Of a stretch of 64,000 nt of DNA, positions 46,568 to 57,315 are shown in pieces. The position numbers were made by a program, and so were the translations under genes. Below the pieces are notes generated by a model. The model ran no database searches. It was not told the origin of the DNA and saw nothing but the letters and a program-made list of their open reading frames with translations. The DNA lies in NCBI GenBank assembly GCA_027422505.1, contig JAPQWV010001570.1, forward strand, positions 17,638 to 81,637. The letters run 5' to 3'. Origin of the DNA: Craterostigma plantagineum (lineage: Eukaryota; Streptophyta; Magnoliopsida; Lamiales; Linderniaceae). The number at the start of each line of letters is the position of its first letter. The stretch's first letter is position 1.

Positions 46568-47205
46568 CAAGGTTCTGAAACCGGGTTTTCGGAACCGGAC
46601 CGTAAATTTTAGTGGTTTAAAGGTTTAGTGGTTTAACAGGTATCAAACCGGAATCAAATCGGAGTAAAACTGGTATCTTAAATATAATAAATATTAATTT
46701 TATAAATGAATCAATCAAATAATATAGAAAATATACATAATTTTTATGAATTTTTGCCAAATTATAATTTTATCAAATTAAAGAGCAAAATTAAATAAAG
46801 TACATTGTGTTGGTCCTTAAAAATTAATTGTGCATTGGTTAAAAAGTGTTGAATCTATCATTTGGGGTCATATTGAATAGAAATAAAAAGTTGGGTATTA
46901 AGTAAATTATAAAATAGGGTCAAAATTGAATAGAAATAAAAAGTTGGGTCATAAGTAAATTATAAAATAGAAGAAAAAATGGGTAGCCAGAAATCAAACC
47001 CAGGCCCAGTAGATATATATTCGACACCTTCACCACTGGACTAACCTTTTATTTCGTTAATATAATTCTTTTTAAGCGATTTATACATTTTATAACGTTT
47101 TTTTTTTTAAAAAACGAAGACCGGACCGGGATCGGACCAGATTTTCGACTGGTTCGCGGTTTTCCAGTCCGAACCGGCCGGTCCGGTCCGGTCTTCAAAA
47201 CCTTG
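46568..47205. mobile_element. non-autonomous hAT-like element, 638 bp
   Basis: The ends read CAAGGTTCTGAAACCGG and, inverted, CAAGGTTTTGAAGACCGG, with repeated CCGGACCGG blocks. Flanked by ATTTATTC / ATTTATAC (46560-46567, 47206-47213; 7 of 8). No coding capacity. Confidence 0.8.
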
Positions 47206-47678
47206 ATTTATACTACTTTATTAAGCGTGATGTCATTGTAAAAAACAAAAATATTAATAAAATTAAAAGAAAACAATACATATAATTATTTTTTTTTTAC
47301 ATCTTTTTACAATAAATGAATTTTTTATTAAAAGAAAATCACCGCTACCTTTATATATTATATCACGCATTTGGATGTGCAGAACTATATCATACCACAT
47401 ATTGCACAACAGTAGATAAATAGTATTAATAAATGCCTATGTCTGTATAATTAATCTTTAAGAAATGGAATTACTATTTACCGCCGCCACCCTTTACTTG
47501 TTACCGCCCCCTAAAGGGGCTGGAAAAAGACGATTTTGCCCTTATGATATTTAAATTAATTTAAAAAGAGAAAATTATAATAAACAATAAAAATATCTAT
47601 TTAAAGCTCTGTCCAGACAACACTTTTCAAATCACATATCGAAAATCAGACAAAAACAAAAAAAAATACTGAAATCGA

Positions 47679-47983
47679 ATGGATCGCCGACAGGGACAAG
47701 GAAAGGGAAAGGGCCTATTTTCACGACTGGTAAGCCAAATTAACGTAAACCATTGTTCGAATTTCAACTCGACCGAAAGAAAAAAAAATCGACCGAAATA
47801 AAATTTCGGTCATTGCAGTACTGACCGAAACATAATTTCGGTCTGTACTATAACGACCGGAAATTGATTTCGGTCAGTACAGTATCGACCGAAATCATGT
47901 TTCGGTCGGTACAGTAGTGACCGAAATCATGTTTCGGTCGGTACTGTACTGACCGAAATCAATTTTCGGTCGTTACAGTACTG

Positions 47984-48047
<64 letters not shown>

Positions 48048-49303
48048 TTTCAGTCAGTACTGTAACGACCGAAAATTGATTTCGGTCGAATTTTTTTTTT
48101 TTAAAAAAAATCTTTTAATTACAGACCAAGGGTGGAAAGACCCTACCCGGAGGAAGCAGTAGACCCCCTCCGTTGGAGGAGAGGCGGCAGCGAGCAGCTG
48201 CTTCGTTTGAGTCATCCGGCGACGATCTGCCACCGGCCTCCCCAGGTAATTCCATTCTCCTCTATAAACTGACATGCCATGTCGTGTCTTAAAATACGTA
48301 AAAGAAATTAAATTTATTTTTGCGTTATTCGTGAAAAATGAAATAGGCAGCAAGCGCTCCAGGGTCACAGATGACGATTCGTGGAGGGTGCAGGGGCCAC
48401 AGCCCGGTGGTCCATATGATGACGAGGTGATCCGTAGTTATCTGGGGCACATCGCGCCCCGCATCTGGACGGGTGAGGAGGAGAGACCCCTGCTGAAGTG
48501 CGAGCAGCGGGCGTTAGTGCTTGGGAAGCTGAAGAATTGGTACTCCAAGTTCCCGTCGGAGACGCGGAGCCAGATCGATGGCACGGGGCATGCGCACCTC
48601 ACGGATGCTATGATGGGTCAGTTGGACCAGCCTCTACTCAGCGCTTTTGTGGGATGATATACAAATTTTTAAATGTTTTCAGGTTGCTTGGCTGCCGTAC
48701 GGTCCCGATCTAATGTCGCAGCAGCTGAGGACGATTTTCATGGGATGGGTTCTATATCGCGACATCGTTGAGCCCTACTCGCCCTCGAGAGTGTTGCGCC
48801 AGTTGGGGTACGTGCAGGTCATCCCGCCGCCGATGAATCCGCCACGGAAGGCGGTCATGCCAGCAGACCCGACGAGGTATAAGGTGCATCATTCTGTCGA
48901 TGCAGCAGAACATGCTTGGCGTCAGTTCCCGTACGCCTCCATCATCAACCTCTCGTACCTCAATCGTGCCACCGTGCAGTACCTTGGTGAAACCGTTGGA
49001 GGGTACATGGACTGGTATGAGATGCATTCTCATCCTCGCCTGCTTTCGACGGAGCAGGGATCCTCATCGGCATGCATACCCCCGCGCAGCCACGCCGACT
49101 ACGTACGTAATTAAATCTTATGTCGATTTTTTTTAGATTTATACGTGTAATCGTACGTATTATTGCTATGTGCAGTGGTACAGCACGATGTACAGCTTGA
49201 GTTCGGACATGCTAGCCAGTCTGTATCGTGGTGAAACGACGCGTACGGACGAGTTCCGAGACAGGCTGAATGACATCAACGACCGGTGGCGCCAGGCCCC
49301 TTG
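47679..49303 (+). pseudogene. plant mobile domain (PMD/MAIL1-like) gene, internally deleted
   Basis: Exons inferred: 47679-47729 (MDRRQGQGKGKGLFSRL, inside the TIR, donor GTAAGC), 48125-48245, 48347 to about 48645, about 48681-49101, and about 49175-49303 (ends RWRQAP). The N-terminal part has GGPYDDEVIRSYLGHIAPRIW and LTDAMMGQLDQPLLSAFV, where family members continue with the ERW...TFH core; here the sequence jumps to VAWLPYGPDL and then IVEPYSPSRVLRQLGYVQ, so the centre of the domain is missing. Such genes are known passengers of MULEs and occur as host genes too. Confidence 0.7.
47760..48095. repeat. chain of palindromic repeats and (CT)n in left TIR
   Basis: About seven units of the type GACCGAAATCATGTTTCGGTC separated by GTACTGTA/TACAGTA words, then (CT)n at 47985-48043. 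Mirrored at 49545-49800. Confidence 0.93.
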
Positions 49304-49544
49304 ACGCTGTTGCTATTGTTCTTTTATTCTTTTATTGTATCGGACGGATTTTATATATGTTTTCAATATTTGTTTGCATATTTATTCCGTTTCGAATATA
49401 AATATACAAATAAATAATTCAAATAAATAAAAATAAATAATCCAAATAAATAATACAAATAAATAATCCAAATAAAATATACAAATAAATAATCCAAATA
49501 AATAATATAAATAAATAATCAAAATAAATAATATAAATAAAAAA

Positions 49545-50097
49545 AAATTTCGACCGAAATCAATTTTCGGTCGTTACAGTATTTCGGTCAGTACTGTAAC
49601 GACCGAAAATTGATTTCGGTCCGTACAGTACCGACCGAAACATGATTTCGGTCCTGTACCGACCGAAACATGATTTCGGTCGATACTGTACTGACCGAAA
49701 TCAATTTCCGGTCGTTATAGTACAGACCGAAATTATGTTTCGGTCAGTACTGCAATGACCGAAATTTTATTTCGGTCGATTTTTTTTTTCTTTCGGTCGA
49801 GTTGAATTCAAACAATGTTTTACGTTAATTTGGCTTACCAGTCGTGAAAATAGGCCCTTTCCCTTTCCTTGTCCCTGTCGGCGATCCATTGCGATTTCAG
49901 TATTTTTTTTGTTTTTGTCTGATTTTCGATATGTGATTTGAAAAGTGTTGTCTGGACAGAGCTTTAAATAGATATTTTTATTGTTTATTATAATTTTCTC
50001 TTTTTAAATTAATTTAAATATCATAAGGGCAAAATCGTCTTTTCCAGCCCTTTAGGGGGCGGTGACTAGGAAAAGGGGGCGGTGAATAGCAATCGAG
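49545..50097 (-). repeat. right TIR of the MULE, with mirrored exon 1
   Basis: The inverse of the left TIR without the CT expansion. On the minus strand it repeats the start codon and donor of exon 1 (about 49889-49837). Confidence 0.9.
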
Positions 50098-50106
50098 TTA
50101 AGAACT

Positions 50107-50800
50107 ATACTCGAAAAAGAACACAATTTCATATGTATATAGATAAAAGTATTACTAAATTTCTTATTATTATTATAGTTATTATTTTTATTATTGGTTC
50201 TTCTAACCAAGTAGAATATAAGCTCATATATAGAAATTCTACATTACTCTACTTTAAACAAAGTATTGATCGTGATTATTCCTTCGTTACAATCAGTGTC
50301 CCATACATCCACAACACAATGACTAATGAAAGACTATGTTTACATGACTAATGACTCCAACATTCTACTTTCTATATAAACATTTACATAACATGTCTTT
50401 TAAAGGAATTAGATGCTTTAACTTCTCTATTTCCATGAAAAATGTCAATCTTATACATCCGAAAAAATTGCATTTAATGTACGTAATTAACCGAATTATC
50501 AATGTGGTACTGAGAAGCTATTATGTAGTACTTGTATCTATAAATGTCTTACAAACTGGATACTTATTGTTATTCCATATCAAACATTTGGTATTATGTG
50601 CAGGTCATGTGTTAATATTCTATAACAATCTAGAACATTGTAGAATGTTCTTGCCGAAGTATTTTCTTTTGAATGTACATGTGTTATAAATGTTACCAAA
50701 AGTGTTTTTCAGTTAAAAATGTTTCGATTTGGAGGAAAGATTATTTTGCATTATACTATAATTAACATCAAAATTTTTCGTTCATTATTAAGATAGATAA
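50107..50800. other. no feature recognised
   Basis: Very AT-rich. Two frames (50082-50351, 50351-50689) have low-complexity, hydrophobic composition and no motif; they are not called as genes. Confidence 0.4.
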
Positions 50801-51960
50801 TCAAACTAAGTTTATTTCTCAAATTTCGACAATAAAAGCTGAGATTCCACCACTAGATTTGGATTTGCAGTAATATTTCGGTACAAACATCAATAAATTT
50901 CCTTTATTAAGACCCGTGGGAAATTGATCTTAACCTAATTCGGCCAATAACGCGACATTTCTGCGACTTTCAGCTTTTTTAGTGTCGTTGGTGATTTTCG
51001 TAGCAGGTTCGCTATCTGATGCTTATGTATTAATTTGTTACTGACAATAAATAAAGCATTATTTTCATCTGAATGATGTGTTAAATTTGCAGCAATATGA
51101 CACTACACCACTATTGTTGTAATTGTTGTATGAAGTGTTACGCATATAGCGTATTAATTAGCAAACGTTACAACTTTAGTCGCTTCTTCGTTAACATCAA
51201 TAATTGTCGTCGATTACTAAGACCCATGAACAAAATTGAATCGATTTCACATTATTTTGACCATTAGAATAGATGTTTCATGAATGAACTGAGTTTGAAG
51301 TATTATCCCATTATAAACTTCAAAAATATTCCTTGATTAAATCCATGAGAATTGAGGTCGATTTAACATTATTTGGTCACTAGTGTGGGAGATCCATGCG
51401 GCTTCATTGTTTTTGTATCGTCAGTGGTTTTTGAACTATCCTCTTAGTGTCTTGCTATCTTAGAAATGTTATGCAGAATGCATGAAGTGTTACCTAGAAT
51501 GCACAAAGTGGCACCCTTCGAGTGCTTTATTAGCAATGCAGAATGCATAAAGTGTTATTCGAAATGCACAGTGTTACCCATCGAGCGTTTTATTAGCAAA
51601 CGGTTCAATCATAGACCATCAAATTTCGCTGATTATTAAGACTCACGATCAATTTCACCTTATCCGGTCATTAAAGTCCAGATTTTTCCGTGTTTCAACG
51701 AGATTTTCGAATTACTTCTAACACATAATTCCATTATAAACTTCAAAAAAATCATTGAGTATTGACTCCAATCAGAAATTATCATCGATTTAACCTTTGA
51801 CTTTAAAGCGTAAATTTTTGTCTTCGTCGAACGTGGTTTATGCTTCAATCGTTTGGGAGAGATGATGGCGAACAAGTGTAATGTTCGCAATAAGAGGGAC
51901 AAATGAGTATTTTTACTCAAAATAGGTCATTAACTCTATGACAAACTCAAAACGAGTCCT
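50800..51960. repeat. degenerate tandem repeats, period about 0.42 kb
   Basis: A block of the type ATTAAGACCC ... AATTGATC ... TTCGGCCAT recurs near 50902, 51213, 51335, 51627 and 51763, and a block GAAGTGTTAC ... TTATTAGCAAACG recurs near 51130 and 51570. Spacings of 410-430 bp between like members suggest about 2.5 diverged units. Confidence 0.55.
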
Positions 51961-52283
51961 TCTCTCTAATATAAAACTTATTGGGACATGAAATTTAATG
52001 AAATATGTTAATGACCCCTGAAACTTAATTAGCTCTTATATATATATAGCCTACGCAGCTCTGTAAAGATGTAATGGTTATCCTATGGAGTATATTACGC
52101 CGAATTACTGTTCATTTACTCATGCACACTTATACGTATTAATATGTATTAATATATATGTACGTATATTTTATTTTCTTTCTAATTTATTTCTAGTTCT
52201 ATTAACGGTATTTACAGAAGAGGGTTAACAATTAATTAAATTGAAGGCCATTGACAAAAAATACCAAATGAAGGGCTATTTTA

Positions 52284-52518
52284 TTTTTATTTTTTTTTAT
52301 TTTTTAGCCAATGACCCCTTGGTTGAGGGGGAGGCGTCAAAGGTTTTGTGGCTAGGATGTCATGGCCCATGTGCATAAGGCCCATGACTATCGTTGTCGG
52401 ATGGGTTTGGGGCATATCCATCTGGCGCCGGGGATTAGTCTCACCTCTGTAGTGTGTGGCGGTTAGCCCATAGCGTTTGGGCCTTGGACAGAAAAAAATG
52501 GCTATTTTAAAAAAAAAA
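52284..52518 (+). mobile_element. SINE-like short retroposon with long TSD
   Basis: Bounded by about 20-bp direct repeats ACCAAATGAAGNGCTATTTT (52263-52282 and 52519-52538, one mismatch) and ending in A-rich tails. This is the pattern of target-primed insertion. The body has GGATTAGTCTCACCTCTG, shared with 7020-7240. A tRNA-like promoter is not clear. Confidence 0.6.
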
Positions 52519-52939
52519 ACCAAATGAAGTGCTATTTTTATAAAATACTCCTTTTTTATGATGTTCTAGGGAATCTGATCAAAAGGAGAGATATTACGTT
52601 GCATCAGAAGATCGATTTATTACAACGAAGTGAAAGATTATGAGGACCCATTAGAGGCTTTTTTCAATTAAATAAATAAAAAATTAAAGCATTAACAAAA
52701 TAATTATGAAACGAATATCATTAATAAAATAGAGCAATTCGTATAAATTCCATACGAGTTACGTAACTCGTAAAAACTCTATACAAGCTACTAGCCTTGC
52801 TGGCAAAGTGCGTACTCGCTGGCAAAGTGCGTACACGTGGCGTAACTCGTATATAGTTATTACGAGTTATAACTCGTAAGTCGTATAAACTCTATACGAG
52901 ATGGATCTGGTTTTTAAAACCTAGATCGACGAAGACGAA

Positions 52940-53450
52940 CAGACGAGACGAAGACGAAGCCGCCGAAGCTACCGCCGCCAAGCCTCGAGGACCTCCTGCT
53001 GCCCGCCGCCCCGCGACATGCCGTCCTCCTGCTGTTCTCCGCCGCCCGCCGCAACCCACCGCCCTGCCTCGTCGGCGTCTTGCTGCCCGCCGCCGCCCCG
53101 CCTTGACGACATCCTCCGCCGCGACCCGCCGGTGCCTGCGTTGACCCGCCGTCCCGCCTCGGCGACCTTCTCCGCTGCGCGCCTGCGACCCGCCGCCGCC
53201 AGCTGCCGGCCGCAGCCACCCACCGCCCTGCCTCGCCGCCATGCCTCGACTACCTCCTCCGCTGTGATCCGCCTCGATCCGCCGCAACCCGCTGCCTGCC
53301 TTGTCGACGTCTTGTTGCCCGCCACCGCCCCGCCTCGACTACCTCCTCCGCCGCGACCCGCCACTTCCCGCCTCGACCCGCCGTCCCCGCATCGACGACC
53401 TCCTCCGCCGTGACCCGCCGCCGCCGCTGCCCGCCTCGATCCTCGTGATG
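52940..53450. repeat. GC-rich imperfect tandem repeats
   Basis: About 500 bp of CCGCCGCGACCCGCC / CCTCGACTACCTCCTCC words in units of roughly 60-75 bp, in sharp contrast to the AT-rich surroundings. All frames are open through lack of stop codons, giving P/R-rich or A/G/R-rich frames without a domain. Possibly 5' region of the mobile domain gene. Confidence 0.75.
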
Positions 53451-53629
53451 ATATACGTGCGATTACCTCCGGTTAGCAATCCCCGTGCCTCGTTATATGC
53501 AATTTTTTATTTTACGAAGTATTTGTTTTATCATCGATATTGTTACAATAGTAATAGTGATTGATTTATTAATATTTTGGTTTTTTACTGTAGAATGGAT
53601 TTGACTCTTCTTACGGGCCTGTTAATAGT

Positions 53630-54890
53630 TCGGTGTTAACGATGTAGCTAAATCACCGTAATATTGATTTATTGTTAGACGAGACCGCAATCGATAGGAC
53701 CATTAATATTAGGTCCTTAGAGAATGTAGTGTGGGGTACGAGAGAAGCACCGAATGTCCTACACGGTCGCTTATTAGAGAAGTTGAACGATATGACTCTA
53801 TACAACGTCTACAGCTGTATGTCGCAGAGGGTTGACCCTCATTTGATTACAGCATTGGTAGTGCGTGGAGGAAGGAGACTCCATACGTTTCATTTTTTTG
53901 TTGGGGAGGCGACCGTCACTTTACAGGACATAGGTATTTTGTGGAATTTGCCTATAGATGGTAGTTGTGTCTCAGGTGTGAGCCATATGAGAACGGTCAC
54001 ACAGTTGATGGATGAGTGCTAGCGGTTGCTAGATTTTAGACCGCCTAGTGAGAAAATTAAGGGGTCATCGCTATTGATGAAGTCGTTAGCGAGTTGATTG
54101 TTGGCCCATCCGATTTCGGATGATAGTGACGAGGTAGAGGTTGAATGCGATGGTGCTCTTCGGTGCGGTGATGTTCCCCGATTGTACCAGCACCGTGTCG
54201 GATCCTGCCATATGTGAGGTTATTTAGAACATGGAATTTGTTTTAGGAATGAGCATATGTGAGGATCCTGCCATTTCAGTCAGTTCGAGATATTCATCGT
54301 ATCTCCATGGAACCCAGTATAGTTGACGGGATAGTCTTACCGACCCCGCCACATGGTGCGAGGTATGGTCGTTCATCCAAATTTTGTAATTTCTTACATT
54401 TATAAATGTTGTGTAAATATATGAAAGGTGGAACGCATTATTTGATCACACTATGTCTACGAATTCGAACGTACGCACCATACGCGAGTGCATTGATCGC
54501 ATGCAGGCGCATCAATTTGTATGGACTTCGTATGTCATGACGCTCCCGGAGATTGTCGCTCTTCCTCCACAGTGCTTACCGATCGCTTGTCGATCGAGGT
54601 GTCCACTGATCTTCTTCAATATCGTGGAGTGGCATTACCCCGAACAAGTGCTTCGACAGTTTGGAATTTCCAGGGGATTCCCGTTATAATGTCGTATCGA
54701 GATTACAATCTTCATACGTACGAGCGGCGACAGCGGTCTGGGGGATTGGGTTATGGGAGGATCGAGAGGAGATCTTCTTTAATGGTCCTCCCACGACTAC
54801 ACTCATGTCGGTGGATGATGGATATTGAATGGAACACCAAGTGTCGGCATCTCCAGAGAAACGTTGTTGAACCCTGCTGTAACTGAGACA
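53630..54890 (+). pseudogene. plant mobile domain (PMD) gene fragments
   Basis: N-terminal part at 53650-54022: NVLHGRLLEKLNDMTLYNVY, DPHLITALVVRGGRRLHTFHF, VGEATVTLQDIGILWNLPIDG, the classic PMD core. It ends in a stop after MDEC. C-terminal part at 54453-54689: VWTSYVMTLPEIVALPP, CPLIFFNIVEWHYPEQVLRQFG. The parts are in different frames with stops between, so the gene is broken. Confidence 0.8.
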
Positions 54891-55808
54891 ATATCAGGAA
54901 AATCCGGACATGTATAACTCGAAGAACCAACTTTAAACGCAGGAAACTCGCGCCATCCTCAAAATTCCGACGAGGCGTTCAAATCAAAAGTTGAATTTTC
55001 CATTATTTCAACAAAAACCTCAAAACAAGTGTTCTCCGAATCGGGATGTATGAAAAATTGTAAATCGTTGTCGTTGGAGATTTGGAGTAGCTGATGAAAG
55101 AGGCAGAAATGTTGAAAGTATTCATTTTTTACATGGACAATCAACGAACAATGACTGCTATCAGCACCCGTAATTCCGAACAACAACGGCATAAACTCCG
55201 AAAAACTGGTGTTGCGACGAATTCACCTGTACGCAATAGGACGAATACTATATTTGGTGATAGAATCGGATGATTGAATTATTTCCCCGCCGAATATATT
55301 ATGACTTGTACACGACTCGACGCCATTTTTTTGTGCTGTGTATAAAAATTGACAGGGGGTTGGGGTATTAATAGAGTCGTACGAGTTACGTGAACTATTG
55401 CAATAATTCGAGTAGTTACGTGAATTATTGCAATAATTCACGTAACTAGTATAAACTTATTACTAGTTAGTTGAATTACCTCGTAAAAATTCATACGAGT
55501 TACTTTGAGACCGATCATCGCGCCACCCTGGAGTAACTCTGTATACTGCTACTACGAGTTAAGTAACTCGTAAGAAAAAGACACGAATTGCTCTATTTTA
55601 TTAATGGTTTTCGTTTCATAATTATTTTGTTAATGCTTAAATTTTTATTTTCTTAAAAAAGCCCCCATTGTAGCCAACTCTCTGAACCATAAAAGTTTTG
55701 GATGGTACTTTTCTTTACTTTTATAATAATACGCGATATGATTATCGAATCGTATCAATCGGAAGGTTTCTCAAGAATAAAGAACCCGAACCAACCGCAA
55801 ACAATGCA

Positions 55809-57315
55809 TCACGCATGATCATCTAACAACGACTGCATGCCAACTTGTTGCAGCACATCTTGAATCAACAACGTAATATTGACGTAAGAAGAACCGTCTT
55901 CATCAGTAGCTTTTCTAGCCATTTCACACAGTTCTCTCGCCCTTCTCCTCCTCCCTCCATCCTCTTGACCCATCAATTCATCAACAGATCTCCTAATCCT
56001 ATCCCTGCACACAAATGCCCTGGGATCTTGATCCCCAGGTTTCACACAAATCTCGACACCAATTCTCACACCGATCCTCAAAATGTCCACAACGAACTTC
56101 TCGTTATAAAACTGCTCTGCAAACATAGGCCAAGTGATCATAGGCACGCCAGCGCACACGCCTTCGAGCGTGGAATTCCAACCACAGTGCGTCAAGAATC
56201 CTCCTATCGAAGGGTGGGACAGTATCAGTACTTGCGGCGCCCATCCGCGGATTATCAAACCCCTATCCTTCATCCTTTCTTCATATTTTTTCCTCGGCAA
56301 GCCATTCCTCTACTTCCGACGAAGCATCAAAGCCTCTTATGATCCATACGAACGCTGTCCCCGATGCTTCCAACCCTAAGCCGATCTCTTTGATCTGCGC
56401 GGGCGATAAACGGCACATGCTGCCGAAGCAGACGTAAATTACCGAACTACCCTTCCTTCGATCGAGCCAAGACAAGCAGTACTGCTCGTCTATCGACGGT
56501 GTGTTGCCTCTGTCCGACTTTTCGGAGGGTTTCTTATTACAGAGCGAGACTGGGCCGATGCACCACAGGTTCTTAACTTGAGCTTCTTTCTCGAATCGCT
56601 CGAAGCACCACGGATCGAGCTCGAGGAAAGTGTTCACCAAAGTACCCCTAGCCGTGTCTCGGGCCTCTCTTATCTGGTCCAAGAAACCCTTGAGACCGTT
56701 CGACGAAGATTGGGTCATCGTTTCTGGCAACTGCGATTTTGTAAATTCGATCTTCTGAGGCATATCGGGGACGATGAACGCTGCTGACGATGAGTCTTGA
56801 AAGAACGTTCCATGGGCTTGGGCTTGGGTGATTTTGAGGGAGCAGAAGAGTGAGAAGCACGATATTGTTTCGAACACGTACCTCGGAACCTTAAACTTTG
56901 TCGCCAGGTGTCGAGTCCATGGAGCGGCGTTGGTGGAGATGATGCAGCTTGGCTTTGGATCCATTTCCTCGATGAGGGTTTCGAGTGGGTATCTGAGCAT
57001 CTCACATGCCGAGAAGAATTCCTTGGCTTTGTCGAACGACGAGAGAGTGTCCAAGTTTTCGCAGCCTCGAGGAAGGCCAGCTTCTTCGCATGGAAACTTT
57101 AGGGAAACCATTTGAATCTTCATCCCTTCTCCGACGGCGTGCTCTATCGATGCTTTGTATCTTTTGTGATTGAGAGGCGTAGTGATTATTGAAACGGTTA
57201 CTCCCCGTTGGGCGATTAGCTTCCCAAAGTCTGTTATGGGAATGATATGGCTTTGGGACATGAGAGGGATGAGGAGGAAGTGAAGCCTTTCGAATCCATG
57301 CTCGTGAGACTCCAT
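55809..57315 (-). pseudogene. UDP-glycosyltransferase, UGT73-type, frameshifted
   Basis: Family 1 glycosyltransferase that would move a sugar from UDP-sugar to small phenolic or terpenoid acceptors in the cytosol. Intronless; about 500 residues. The start MESHEHGFERL at 57315 was chosen because homology begins there; the upstream open frame is leader. Catalytic His is at residue 23 (SQSHIIP). The family Asp after CIIS is replaced (CIISTNAAPW, residues 124-133). The PSPG box is complete (WAPQVLILSHPSIGGFLTHC ... FAEQF). A run of six A (plus-strand T, 56286-56291) shifts the frame between EEWLAEE and YEERMKDRG; five would be expected. Everything else is open, so this is a recent lesion or a sequencing error. 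Confidence 0.9.

Larger units (their letters stand above)
47467..50097 (+). mobile_element. MULE with long TIRs and a plant mobile domain gene
   Basis: A 2.6-kb element flanked by TTAAGAAAT / TTAAGAACT (47458-47466, 50098-50106; 8 of 9), as in Mutator-like elements. TIRs are about 0.55-0.6 kb and near-identical (47467 to about 48100 against about 49545 to 50097; the left one is expanded by a CT tract). The inner TIR parts contain chains of short palindromes (GACCGAAA ... TTTCGGTC). The interior carries a spliced mobile domain gene. No MuDR-type transposase is present. Confidence 0.9.
52656..55663 (+). mobile_element. MULE with about 90-bp TIRs and a plant mobile domain gene
   Basis: A 3.0-kb element. 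The TIRs start GGCTTTTTTCAATTAAATAA / GGCTTTTTTAAGAAAATAAA and agree over most of about 90 bp. Probable 9-bp duplication CCCATTAGA / CCCATTGTA (52647-52655, 55664-55672; 7 of 9). The inner edges have GAGTTACGTAACTC palindromes as in the MITE at 7264-7505. The inside holds a GC-rich repeat block and mobile domain fragments. Confidence 0.8.

Noticed and set aside
48752..49033. Minus-strand 93-codon frame
   Set aside because: Antisense of the mobile domain exon, whose plus-strand reading has family motifs and splice sites.
52892..53413. Frames of about 130 codons rich in R, G, A or P
   Set aside because: They result from GC-rich repeats without stops; several overlap on both strands and no domain is visible.
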